Assembly: GCA_003454835.1 (NCBI GenBank)
Contig: DMTA01000341.1
Location: 1-9,764 of the forward strand
Source of the DNA: Achromobacter sp.
GTDB lineage: Bacteria > Pseudomonadota > Gammaproteobacteria > Burkholderiales > Burkholderiaceae_B
DNA length: 9,764 nt
Direction of reading: 5' to 3'
The position numbers and the translations under genes are program-made. Positions 1-5,458 of the stretch are shown one piece after another; the stretch's first letter is position 1; every line of letters starts with the position of its first letter. The notes below the pieces were generated by a model. It had not been told where the DNA came from. It was given only the letters and a program-made list of their open reading frames with translations, and did no database searches.

Positions 1-730
1 GCGCGTAGGTCTCCAGAAGGCGGCGCAGCAGGCCGGCCGCCACGGGCGTCGCGCGAACGTTGGCGGACAGCCCCGGCACATCAAGGTTTTCGGCAGCGTA
101 GCGGCGGCCATAGCGATCGAGATGAGCCCGGATGAAGTCCGGGCCGAACTCGGGGTGGAACTGGGTGGAAAAGACGTTGCGGCCGATGCGGATCATCTGG
201 TGTTCGTCCAGATCCGAGCGCGCCAGCACCGCCGCGCCTGCGGGTAGTTGCAACACGGTCTGCGCATGCAGCATCTGGGCCGGGAACGTCGTCGGCACGC
301 CGGCCATGAGCTGATCGCCGCCGGCCGTCGGCAGCAATTCGACGGTCTGGGTGCCGACCTCGCGGCCCGCCGGGTTGTAGCCGACCTTGCCGCCGAACGC
401 GTGCGCCAGCAGCTGATGGCCATAGCAGACGCCGAACATGGGCAGGCCGGCTTCGAGGGCATCGCGCAGCCAGGCAGCGGTGTCTTCGCTCCAGGGTTCC
501 TTGTCGGAGACCATGGCGGGCGAACCGGTGATCAAAGCGGCACGGTAGCTGGAGGGCGCCTGCGGACGCTGGCCTTCATAGACTGCGACGATTTCGACGG
601 CGCTGGCGGCCAGACCGGCCGCCAACATGATCTGTTCGGCATAGCCGCCGAACTGGCTTTTGAGCGTGTCGTCCGGATCGCCGGTGTGCAGGATCAGGAC
701 GGGGAGAGCAGAAGGAGTTGCAGCGGTCAT
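1..730 (-). CDS. Class I glutamine amidotransferase (GATase1), C-terminus beyond left edge
   Basis: Stand-alone class I glutamine amidotransferase of the GMP-synthase-like type, a family that releases ammonia from glutamine for transfer to an acceptor. The 243 visible codons contain the nucleophile elbow VCYGHQLLA with Cys102, and TQFHPEF with His192 and Glu194, which complete the Cys-His-Glu triad. An oxyanion-type ITGSPAMVSD segment lies near residues 67-76. No synthetase domain is visible, so the acceptor substrate is unknown; it resembles the small cytosolic YfeJ-like proteins. The start is the ATG at 728-730. No good ribosome binding site precedes it and no other in-frame start lies close upstream. 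The reading frame is still open at base 1, so a short C-terminal part and the stop are missing. The gene is divergent from the nfeD-family gene. Family assignment is firm; the physiological role is not known. Confidence 0.9.
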   Translation of the reverse strand, partial: MTAATPSALPVLILHTGDPDDTLKSQFGGYAEQIMLAAGLAASAVEIVAVYEGQRPQAPSSYRAALITGSPAMVSDKEPWSEDTAAWLRDALEAGLPMFGVCYGHQLLAHAFGGKVGYNPAGREVGTQTVELLPTAGGDQLMAGVPTTFPAQMLHAQTVLQLPAGAAVLARSDLDEHQMIRIGRNVFSTQFHPEFGPDFIRAHLDRYGRRYAAENLDVPGLSANVRATPVAAGLLRRLLETYA

Positions 731-791
731 AAAAGCATGTGCGTGGATGAGGACGGCGCGCAGGTCCCGCGACCCGGCGCGCCAGGGGCAC

Positions 792-821
792 ATCATAATC
801 CACCGAAAATGTTCCTGTCGG
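792..821 (-). promoter_or_regulatory. Possible sigma-70 promoter for the amidotransferase gene
   Basis: Read on the minus strand, CCGACA (816-821) and TATGAT (792-797) are separated by 18 bases and match the consensus hexamers at 4/6 and 5/6 positions. This would give a leader of about 55 bases before the ATG at 730. Position and orientation are right, but it is only a motif match. Confidence 0.4.
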
Positions 822-855
822 CGCACGACATGCCCCGCTCCGTCCCGGAAATACG

Positions 856-861
856 TACAAT
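856..861 (+). promoter_or_regulatory. Possible -10 element for the nfeD-family gene
   Basis: TACAAT matches the -10 consensus at 5/6 positions and lies about 38 bases before the ATG at 900. No convincing -35 hexamer is found at 16-18 bases, so the promoter may depend on an activator or the match may be chance. The rest of the 731-899 divergent gap shows nothing else I can name. Confidence 0.35.
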
Positions 862-899
862 CCGCCCAGACACTCATCCTTACAGACGATCTTGAGACT

Positions 900-1331
900 A
901 TGTGGATTTGGCTAGGATTGGCCGCGCTGGCCCTCATCGGCGAGCTGGCGACGGGAACCTTCTATTTGCTGCTGGTCGCCTTGGGTCTGGCGGCGGGCGG
1001 CATCGCCGCCTGGTTGAATGCGGGCCTGCAATGGGAGCTGGTGGCGTGTGGCGTCGTGCTGCTCTTGGGCCTCTTGGTGTTGCGCAAGACCCGGGTGCTG
1101 AAAAAGCGCGAGGTCAATTCCGCCCGTAACGCCGACGTCAACCTGGATATCGGCCAGACCGTCACCGTCGAGGCCTGGTCGGACAGCGGGGCGGCGCGCG
1201 TCTGGTACCGCGGCGCGCATTGGCAGGCTGAACTGGCCAAGGGTCACGCCGCCCACCCCGGCGAACACACCATTACCGAATTGCGCGGCTCGATCCTCGT
1301 GCTTACTCCCAAGCGCGGCGGTTCGGCATAG
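900..1331 (+). CDS. NfeD-family membrane protein (YbbJ-like)
   Basis: A 143-residue short-type NfeD protein. Hydrophobic helices span roughly residues 3-17, 20-38 and 45-62. A basic stretch (RKTRVLKKRE, 62-71) then leads to a C-terminal OB-fold-like beta domain (about 77-137) containing GQTVTVEAW and WYRGAHWQAEL. NfeD proteins are membrane partners of SPFH/stomatin-type proteins and are usually encoded beside them, as here. The reading frame stays open upstream to 660. The ATG at 900 is chosen because the first transmembrane helix begins directly after it and the upstream residues look non-coding. A weak GAG lies just ahead of the start. The gene ends 96 bases before qmcA, and the two are probably co-transcribed. 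The exact biochemical function of short NfeD proteins is not established; the Pfam-level family call is strong. Confidence 0.9.
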   Translation: MWIWLGLAALALIGELATGTFYLLLVALGLAAGGIAAWLNAGLQWELVACGVVLLLGLLVLRKTRVLKKREVNSARNADVNLDIGQTVTVEAWSDSGAARVWYRGAHWQAELAKGHAAHPGEHTITELRGSILVLTPKRGGSA

Positions 1332-1339
1332 CAGAACGC

Positions 1340-1399
1340 GCCCGCGCAGCGCCGCGGGCAATCGCTGGAACCCTGGCCGGCATGGCGGGGCAAGCCGGC
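1340..1399 (+). other. Two GC-rich hairpins between the nfeD-family gene and qmcA
   Basis: First stem: GCCCGCG (1340-1346) pairs with CGCGGGC (1353-1359) around a six-base loop. Second stem: GCCGGC (1376-1381) pairs with GCCGGC (1394-1399) around a 12-base loop. Neither is followed by a T-run, so a strong intrinsic terminator is unlikely. They may cause pausing or affect mRNA stability between the two genes. Confidence 0.4.
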
Positions 1400-1427
1400 G
1401 CATCCACTCGAAAAGAGGCTACACACC

Positions 1428-2354
1428 ATGATCGATACTTCAACCATCGTGCTGCTTGTCATCGTCGCACTGGCGATCCTGATCGTCGTCAAAGCGATCG
1501 CCATCGTGCCGCAGCAGCATGCCTGGGTGGTCGAACGGCTGGGCAAGTTCGACCGGGTCCTGTCGCCGGGCGCCGGGTTCGTGATTCCCTTCATTGAACG
1601 CGTGGCCTACAAGCATTCGCTGAAGGAAATCCCGCTGGACGTGCCCAGCCAGGTCTGCATCACGCGCGACAACACGCAGCTTCAAGTCGACGGTGTGCTG
1701 TACTTCCAGGTCACCGACCCGATGCGCGCGTCGTATGGTTCGTCCAATTACATTTCGGCGATCACGCAGCTTGCCCAGACAACCCTGCGTTCGGTCATCG
1801 GCAAGATGGAATTGGACCGCACCTTTGAAGAGCGCGATTCCATCAACAGCAACATCGTGTCGTCGCTGGACGAGGCGGCGCTGAACTGGGGCGTGAAGGT
1901 GCTGCGCTACGAAATCAAGGACCTGACGCCGCCCAACGAAATCCTGCGTTCGATGCAGGCGCAGATCACCGCCGAACGCGAGAAGCGCGCGCTGATCGCC
2001 GCCTCCGAGGGCCGCCGCCAGGAACAGATCAACATCGCCACCGGCGAACGCGAAGCCGCCATTGCGCGTTCCGAGGGCGAGAAGCAGGCGCAGATCAACC
2101 AGGCGCAGGGCGAGGCCGCCGCCGTGCTGGCGATCGCCGAAGCCACCGCCAAGGCCATCACCCAGGTCGCCGATGCCGTGCGTCAGCCGGGCGGCATGGA
2201 AGCCGTGAACCTGAAGGTCGCCGAGCGCTACGTCGAGGCGTTCGGCAACGTGGCCAAGGAAGGCAACACGTTGATCCTGCCGGCCAACCTGTCCGACGTG
2301 GGCGGCATGATCGCCTCCGCCATGACCATCGTGAAGTCCACGCGCAACACCTGA
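1428..2354 (+). CDS. qmcA: SPFH/band-7 (stomatin-like) membrane protein, QmcA type
   Basis: A 308-residue SPFH-domain protein, close to the roughly 305 residues of E. coli QmcA. The N-terminus (about 5-27) is one hydrophobic anchor. It is followed by an SPFH core beginning near AIVPQQHAWVVERLGKF and containing PGAGFVIPFIERV, the LDVPSQ segment and DNTQLQVDGVLYFQV. From about residue 170 the sequence (IKDLTPPNEILRSM, then AEREKRA) becomes a long Ala/Glu/Gln-rich coiled coil to about 245, as expected for oligomerising stomatin/prohibitin-like rings. QmcA-type proteins form large complexes at the inner membrane and are linked to membrane domains and protease control; that role comes from the family and is not visible here. 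The start is the ATG at 1428, with a purine-rich AAAAGAGG ahead of it. The neighbouring NfeD gene supports the call. Confidence 0.93.
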   Translation: MIDTSTIVLLVIVALAILIVVKAIAIVPQQHAWVVERLGKFDRVLSPGAGFVIPFIERVAYKHSLKEIPLDVPSQVCITRDNTQLQVDGVLYFQVTDPMRASYGSSNYISAITQLAQTTLRSVIGKMELDRTFEERDSINSNIVSSLDEAALNWGVKVLRYEIKDLTPPNEILRSMQAQITAEREKRALIAASEGRRQEQINIATGEREAAIARSEGEKQAQINQAQGEAAAVLAIAEATAKAITQVADAVRQPGGMEAVNLKVAERYVEAFGNVAKEGNTLILPANLSDVGGMIASAMTIVKSTRNT

Positions 2355-2357
2355 TTC

Positions 2358-2373
2358 CGCGCCTCGCGGCGCG
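2358..2373 (+). other. Short leader hairpin before the diguanylate cyclase start
   Basis: CGCGCC (2358-2363) and GGCGCG (2368-2373) form a six-base-pair stem with a four-base TCGC loop, six bases before the ATG at 2380. There is no Shine-Dalgarno sequence in this 25-base gap. The hairpin could limit translation of the cyclase or couple it to qmcA translation. It has no T-run. Confidence 0.4.
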
Positions 2374-2379
2374 CCGCCC

Positions 2380-3567
2380 ATGATCGCTCCCGTTAATTTG
2401 CTTCTGATAGCAGCGCTGGCGGGAGTGCTTTCCCTTTGCGTTCTGGGGTCTCTGGCGCGCAGCGGCATGGCCGGCATCCGCGAAACCATCCGCGCCAACT
2501 TGCTCACGCTGTTGGCGTTTTCTACTTTTGCGCTGCAGAACACCAAGGCGCCGCTATGGGCATCCATCCTGGTGCCCAACACGGCCATCGCGCTTGCCCT
2601 CTGTGCGTACTACGCGGGCGTGCGCCGCCTGCTCGGGCTGGCGGTGCCCCGGCATCTGATGACGCTGGGCAGTGTGGCCGCGCTGTCGGTCGTGGCGGTC
2701 TATACGTACGTGGACTGGCAGGTGGGGCCGCGCATCGTGGCGATGTCGCTGCTGCAGATGGGGTTCATGCTGGCCGTGGCCATCGTCGTTCAGCGCAACA
2801 TGCCGGCGCACCGTTCGCGCTACAGCTATCGTTTCGTGTGGGTGGTGACGCTGATCTCCGCCTTGGTCTGCGCGCTTCGCGCTGCGGTCTACCTGTTCGA
2901 GCTGGACATGGTGTCGGCCTTTCTGGAACCCTCTGTGTGGAGCGTCGCCTTCCTGACGCTGGGGGTGCTGATCATGCCTTGCCTGACGCTGGGCACCATC
3001 ATGATCATCCACGACCGCATGCTGGCCGATCGCGAACAAGAAGCCAACACCGACTTCCTGACCGGTCTGATGTCGCGCAAGGCGTGGTGGCTGCAGGCCG
3101 AGCGTTACTGCGCACAGGCCCTGCGCATGCGCCGTCCGCTGACCTTGCTATTACTGGACATCGACCATTTCAAGCGCATCAACGACACGCACGGCCATGC
3201 TGCGGGCGATGCGGTGCTGCGCCACTTTGGCCTGCTGGCGACCGCCACGCTACGCACCGGCGATCACGTGGGCCGGGTGGGGGGCGAGGAATTCTGCGTA
3301 CTGTTTGCGGACATGCGCAGCGACGCGGTGCTCGAAGTCGCGGAGCGGCTGCTGGATTCGGTGCGGCGCACGCCGTGCGCGCATGGCGGCAGCACGATTT
3401 CGTATACGTTCAGCGCGGGCGTCGAAGACTGGATACCCGGCGAGAACCTGCAGGTGCTGTTTGAACGGGCCGACCGCAAGCTTTACGCGGCCAAGTCGGC
3501 GGGGCGCAACCGCATCGTGGGCGCCAGCCACGAGGCCGAGCGCCCGGCGCTGCCGGTGGCCGCGTAG
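2380..3567 (+). CDS. Membrane-anchored GGDEF diguanylate cyclase
   Basis: A 395-residue protein predicted to make cyclic di-GMP from two GTP at the inner membrane. The N-terminal half (about 5-211) has six or seven hydrophobic segments and no motif I recognise, so the sensed signal is unknown. The GGDEF domain covers about 222-382: DFLTGLMSRKAW at its start, LLDIDHFKRIND with the metal-binding Asp260 region, the active-site loop GGEEF at 301-305, and a C-terminal RADRKLYAAKSAGRN. RTGD at 292-295 sits exactly five residues before GGEEF, which is the normal position of the RxxD inhibitory site, so product feedback inhibition is likely. With the intact loop, the domain should be active. No EAL domain is present. 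The ATG at 2380 lacks a ribosome binding site, but it is the only start that keeps the first helix. The gene ends one base from the smpB stop, tail to tail. Confidence 0.93.
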   Translation: MIAPVNLLLIAALAGVLSLCVLGSLARSGMAGIRETIRANLLTLLAFSTFALQNTKAPLWASILVPNTAIALALCAYYAGVRRLLGLAVPRHLMTLGSVAALSVVAVYTYVDWQVGPRIVAMSLLQMGFMLAVAIVVQRNMPAHRSRYSYRFVWVVTLISALVCALRAAVYLFELDMVSAFLEPSVWSVAFLTLGVLIMPCLTLGTIMIIHDRMLADREQEANTDFLTGLMSRKAWWLQAERYCAQALRMRRPLTLLLLDIDHFKRINDTHGHAAGDAVLRHFGLLATATLRTGDHVGRVGGEEFCVLFADMRSDAVLEVAERLLDSVRRTPCAHGGSTISYTFSAGVEDWIPGENLQVLFERADRKLYAAKSAGRNRIVGASHEAERPALPVAA

Positions 3568-3568
3568 A

Positions 3569-4042
3569 TCAGTCGTCCTTGCTTCGGCGCGGGGCGCGGG
3601 TGTCGTGCTTCATGATGCGTTCCTTTTCGCGCGCCCAGTCCTTTTCGCGCGCGGTGTCGCGCTTGTCGAACTGTTTCTTGCCGCGGCCCAGCGCGAAATC
3701 CAGCTTGATGCGCCCGTTCTTGTAGTGCAGGTTCAGCGGCACGAGCGTATAGCCGCGCTGCTCGACCTTGCCGATGAGCTTGCTGATTTCTTCGGCCTTG
3801 AGCAACAGCTTGCGCGTGCGCATGGCGTCCGGATGGATGTGCGTGGAGGCCGTGGGCAGCGGGCTGACGTGCATGCCGAGCAGGAACAGTTCGCCATCGC
3901 GGACGATGACGTAGCTTTCCTTGAGCTGCACGCGGCCGTCGCGGATCGCTTTGACTTCCCAGCCTTGCAGGACAAGGCCGGCCTCGTAGCGGTCTTCGAT
4001 GAAATAGTCGTGCGTGGCCTTGCGGTTGTCGATGATGCTCAT
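3569..4042 (-). CDS. smpB: SsrA-binding protein SmpB (trans-translation)
   Basis: A 157-residue SmpB, the usual length. It binds tmRNA (SsrA) and delivers it with EF-Tu to ribosomes stalled on truncated mRNA. Family signatures are clear: [29 protein letters not shown] at the N-terminus, [10 protein letters not shown], then [22 protein letters not shown] (about 60-81), GYTLVPL and [22 protein letters not shown]. The basic tail (about 122-157, with [19 protein letters not shown]) normally becomes structured in the empty mRNA channel of the ribosome. The ATG at 4042 is preceded by AAGAAGG (4047-4053, minus strand), a strong ribosome binding site. No ssrA gene is seen in the window. smpB is divergent from ratA-rnfH, a neighbourhood also known in E. 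coli. (Motif stretches are quoted from longer conserved blocks.). Confidence 0.97.
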   Translation of the reverse strand: MSIIDNRKATHDYFIEDRYEAGLVLQGWEVKAIRDGRVQLKESYVIVRDGELFLLGMHVSPLPTASTHIHPDAMRTRKLLLKAEEISKLIGKVEQRGYTLVPLNLHYKNGRIKLDFALGRGKKQFDKRDTAREKDWAREKERIMKHDTRAPRRSKDD

Positions 4043-4140
4043 AAAGCCTTCTTGCTGGGATTCTGCGAATCTGGCTATCCGGCCGATTGCGGGTTGTTGC
4101 GAACGGGGATTGCTCGTTATTCTGCGCGGTGTGCCGGTCC

Positions 4141-4227
4141 GGGGTTTAAGCTGCGGGGTTAAGCCGCGTGGGGTTTAAGCTGCGTGGGGTTTAAGCTGCG
4201 GGGTTCGAGCCGCGGGGTTCGAACCGC
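4141..4227. repeat. Six-unit degenerate tandem repeat (14-16 nt) between smpB and ratA
   Basis: Six consecutive copies of a GGGGTTTAAGCTGC-like unit begin at 4141, 4155, 4170, 4186, 4200 and 4214. Units 1, 3 and 4 carry TTTAAGCTGC, and unit 2 is a TTAAGCCGC variant. Units 5 and 6 shift to TTCGAGCCGC and TTCGAACCGC. Unit lengths are 14, 15, 16, 14, 14 and 14. The last unit contains the palindrome GGTTCGAACC (4216-4225). The array lies in the 288-base divergent gap 4043-4330, about 70 bases before the likely ratA -10. Function unknown; it may be replication slippage or a multi-copy binding site. Confidence 0.8.
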
Positions 4228-4295
4228 GGGCTTAGAGCCAAAATACTTTGGACCCGTGTTTTCGGCCCATTTAGGCCCACGAAGCGCCGTGCCGG

Positions 4296-4301
4296 TAAAA
4301 T
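4296..4301 (+). promoter_or_regulatory. Likely -10 element of the ratA-rnfH promoter
   Basis: TAAAAT in the context GGTAAAATC matches the -10 consensus at 5/6 positions. It would start transcription near 4308, giving a leader of only about 23 bases before the ATG at 4331. The -35 region is poor: TTAGGC at 4271-4276 has a spacing of 19. This is a motif match only. Confidence 0.45.
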
Positions 4302-4330
4302 CTTGCCATTCTAGCCATTTGCGATAGTCG

Positions 4331-4765
4331 ATGCACAAAGTACAACGATCCGTCCTGGTGCCTTACAGCGCCGCCCAGATGTTCGACCTGGTTGCCGACG
4401 TGGAGAAGTACCCCGAGTTCATGCCGTGGTGTGGCGGCGCCGAGGTGCAGACCCGCGACGAACACGGCATGCAGGCCTCCATCCTGATTTCCTTTGCGGG
4501 CATGAAGCAACGCTTCACCACCCGCAATACCCACGCCTACCCCGAGCGGATCGACCTTGAGCTGGTCGACGGTCCTTTCTCCAGCCTGGTGGGGCATTGG
4601 GTGTTTCAGCCGCTGGCCGAAGACGCGTGCAAGGTCCTGTTCACCATGGAATATGCGTTCTCGAACCGGCCGTTGGAGATGGTGGTGGGGCCGGTCTTCA
4701 ACCGCATTGCGACCAGCTTCATTGATTCCTTCACGAAGCGCGCGCAGGCCAAATATGGCGAATGA
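4331..4765 (+). CDS. ratA: RatA-family SRPBCC protein (COQ10/START-like)
   Basis: A 144-residue single-domain SRPBCC/START-fold protein. Signature segments are SVLVPYSAAQMFDLVADVEKYP and then EFMPWC (29-34), ISFAGMKQRFTTRN, the DGPF turn (80-83) and GHWVFQPL. It ends with a long amphipathic helix VGPVFNRIATSFIDSFTKRA. E. coli RatA was reported as a ribosome-association toxin that blocks 70S formation. The same family includes mitochondrial COQ10, which binds ubiquinone, and many authors now favour a respiratory quinone role. The sequence alone cannot decide between these. No clear ribosome binding site precedes the ATG at 4331; the start is fixed by the family's N-terminal strand. It overlaps rnfH by 11 bases, so translation is probably coupled, and it is divergent from smpB as in other proteobacteria. 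Confidence 0.93.
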   Translation: MHKVQRSVLVPYSAAQMFDLVADVEKYPEFMPWCGGAEVQTRDEHGMQASILISFAGMKQRFTTRNTHAYPERIDLELVDGPFSSLVGHWVFQPLAEDACKVLFTMEYAFSNRPLEMVVGPVFNRIATSFIDSFTKRAQAKYGE

Positions 4766-5102
4766 GCCGTCCGCGGCAGGGCAGATCGGCGTCGTCGTCT
4801 GCTACGCCTTGCCGGGTCACGCGTGGCAGCGGGAAGTGAGCCTGCCCGACGGCGCAACCGTCGAGGACGCGCTGGCCGCCAGCGGGTTCGCGCAAGCGTT
4901 TCCGGTCGTCAAGCCGTGGGAACGGGGCGTCGGCGTTTTTGGCCACGCCACCGAACCGCACGCGCGGCTGGCGGACGGCGACCGCGTGGAGATCTATCGC
5001 GGTCTGACTTTCGATCCCAAGGAATCGCGCCGCCGCCGCGCCGAGCATCGGCGGGCTAAGACTGCCCGCAACGGGCGGGTCAGACCGGCGGGCCTGCTGT
5101 AG
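4755..5102 (+). CDS. rnfH: RnfH/RatB-family ubiquitin-like protein
   Basis: A 115-residue RnfH-family (UPF0125) protein with a beta-grasp, ubiquitin-like fold. Recognisable segments are IGVVVCYALPGHAWQREVSL, the VEDALAASG helix (36-44), the GVFG turn (60-63), and the near-invariant LADGDRVEIYRGLTFDPKE followed by RRRRA (about 72-96). The tail is Arg-rich. The family accompanies ratA (as ratB) and, in some species, rnf electron-transport genes; its molecular role is not settled. The ATG at 4755 lies inside the end of ratA (stop 4763-4765), an 11-base overlap with AGG at 4746-4748 as ribosome binding site. The frame is open further upstream inside ratA, but those residues are not family-like. 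No bamE follows, in contrast to E. coli. Confidence 0.92.
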   Translation: MANEPSAAGQIGVVVCYALPGHAWQREVSLPDGATVEDALAASGFAQAFPVVKPWERGVGVFGHATEPHARLADGDRVEIYRGLTFDPKESRRRRAEHRRAKTARNGRVRPAGLL

Positions 5103-5128
5103 TTCGCTGGTGAATTGCGCGGCGTCGG

Positions 5129-5206
5129 TGCGCTGCTGTCTTGCGCTGCTGTCTTGCGCTGCTCACGTGCGCTGCTGTCGTACGCTGCTGTCGTGCGCCG
5201 TTGTAA
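5129..5206. repeat. Six-unit 13-nt tandem repeat downstream of rnfH
   Basis: Six head-to-tail 13-base units start at 5129, 5142, 5155, 5168, 5181 and 5194. Units 1 and 2 are identical (TGCGCTGCTGTCT). Unit 4 ends in G, unit 5 has TAC for TGC, unit 3 has CACG at its end, and unit 6 is the most diverged (TGCGCCGTTGTAA). There are no spacers, so it is not a CRISPR array. It begins 27 bases after the rnfH stop, in non-coding sequence. Slippage of a CTG-rich seed is the simplest origin. Confidence 0.85.
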
Positions 5207-5352
5207 CGCACTGATCGCCGCTCGCGGTCTGGCGTCGCCGCTGCGGCGCCTCGCCGTCCTTCTCTGCCGGCAGGCGTTGCCGCCGGCCGTCCCCGCACAT
5301 TGTCATCAATAAGACAAAATGCCCGGCTGCTTCGGGCGTAACATTAAGCCAG
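5207..5352. other. Intergenic sequence with hairpins; possible terminator region for ratA-rnfH
   Basis: No credible gene lies here. GCCGGC at 5266-5271 can pair with GCCGGC at 5282-5287 (loop of 10). GCCCG (5321-5325) can pair with CGGGC (5333-5337) with a seven-base loop. The second hairpin has an A-rich flank on its left, so on the minus strand it reads as hairpin plus ATTTTGTCTT, like an intrinsic terminator. On the plus strand no T-run follows. No leftward gene is visible that would need it. Confidence 0.35.
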
Positions 5353-5360
5353 GTGTCCGT

Positions 5361-5380
5361 TTACGTTTACGTTAACGTCA
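5361..5380. promoter_or_regulatory. Candidate operator (triple ACGT motif, LiuR-like)
   Basis: Three ACGT cores occur at 5363, 5369 and 5375 with a strict six-base period, within TTACGTTTACGTTAACGTCA. The central ACGTTAACGT (5369-5378) is a perfect palindrome. From memory, MerR-family LiuR operators of proteobacterial branched-chain amino-acid regulons look like TTTACGTTTACGTAAA, and the downstream genes encode valine catabolism, so a LiuR-type regulator is the best guess. The site lies about 80-98 bases before the GTG at 5459. I could not place a convincing -35/-10 pair around it. Confidence 0.55.
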
Positions 5381-5458
5381 TGTCAGAATTGGCGGGCTGG
5401 CGTTCACGAGGCGGCAGCAACGCCACCAGACAATACCGACTACAACAGGAGACAGGCT

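Noticed and set aside
660..899. Upstream extension of the NfeD frame (80 extra codons)
   Set aside because: The extra residues overlap the divergent amidotransferase gene and look non-coding. The ATG at 900 directly precedes the first membrane helix.
1440..2588. Long open frame (382 codons) on the minus strand across qmcA
   Set aside because: It is antisense to a clear SPFH gene and spans into the next gene. The composition is typical of a mirrored GC-rich frame, and there is no start context.
4214..4227. TTCGAA-containing unit resembling a tRNA T-loop (GGTTCGAACC)
   Set aside because: No acceptor, anticodon or D arms surround it, and it is simply the sixth unit of the tandem array. It is not a tRNA or an attachment-site remnant on this evidence.
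4331..5102. ratA-rnfH as a true toxin-antitoxin module
   Set aside because: RatA was named a toxin in E. coli, but no antitoxin pairing with RnfH/RatB is established and the locus is conserved core chromosome. I treat it as a housekeeping pair.
5129..5206. Possible CRISPR array
   Set aside because: Units are 13 bases, directly abutting with no spacers, and no cas genes are present.
5080..5298. Small minus-strand open frame (72 codons) through the 13-nt repeat, encoding a repetitive Arg/Gln/Thr-rich peptide
   Set aside because: The 13-base period makes a 13-residue peptide repeat automatically in any frame that stays open. The peptide has no start context or recognisable features.
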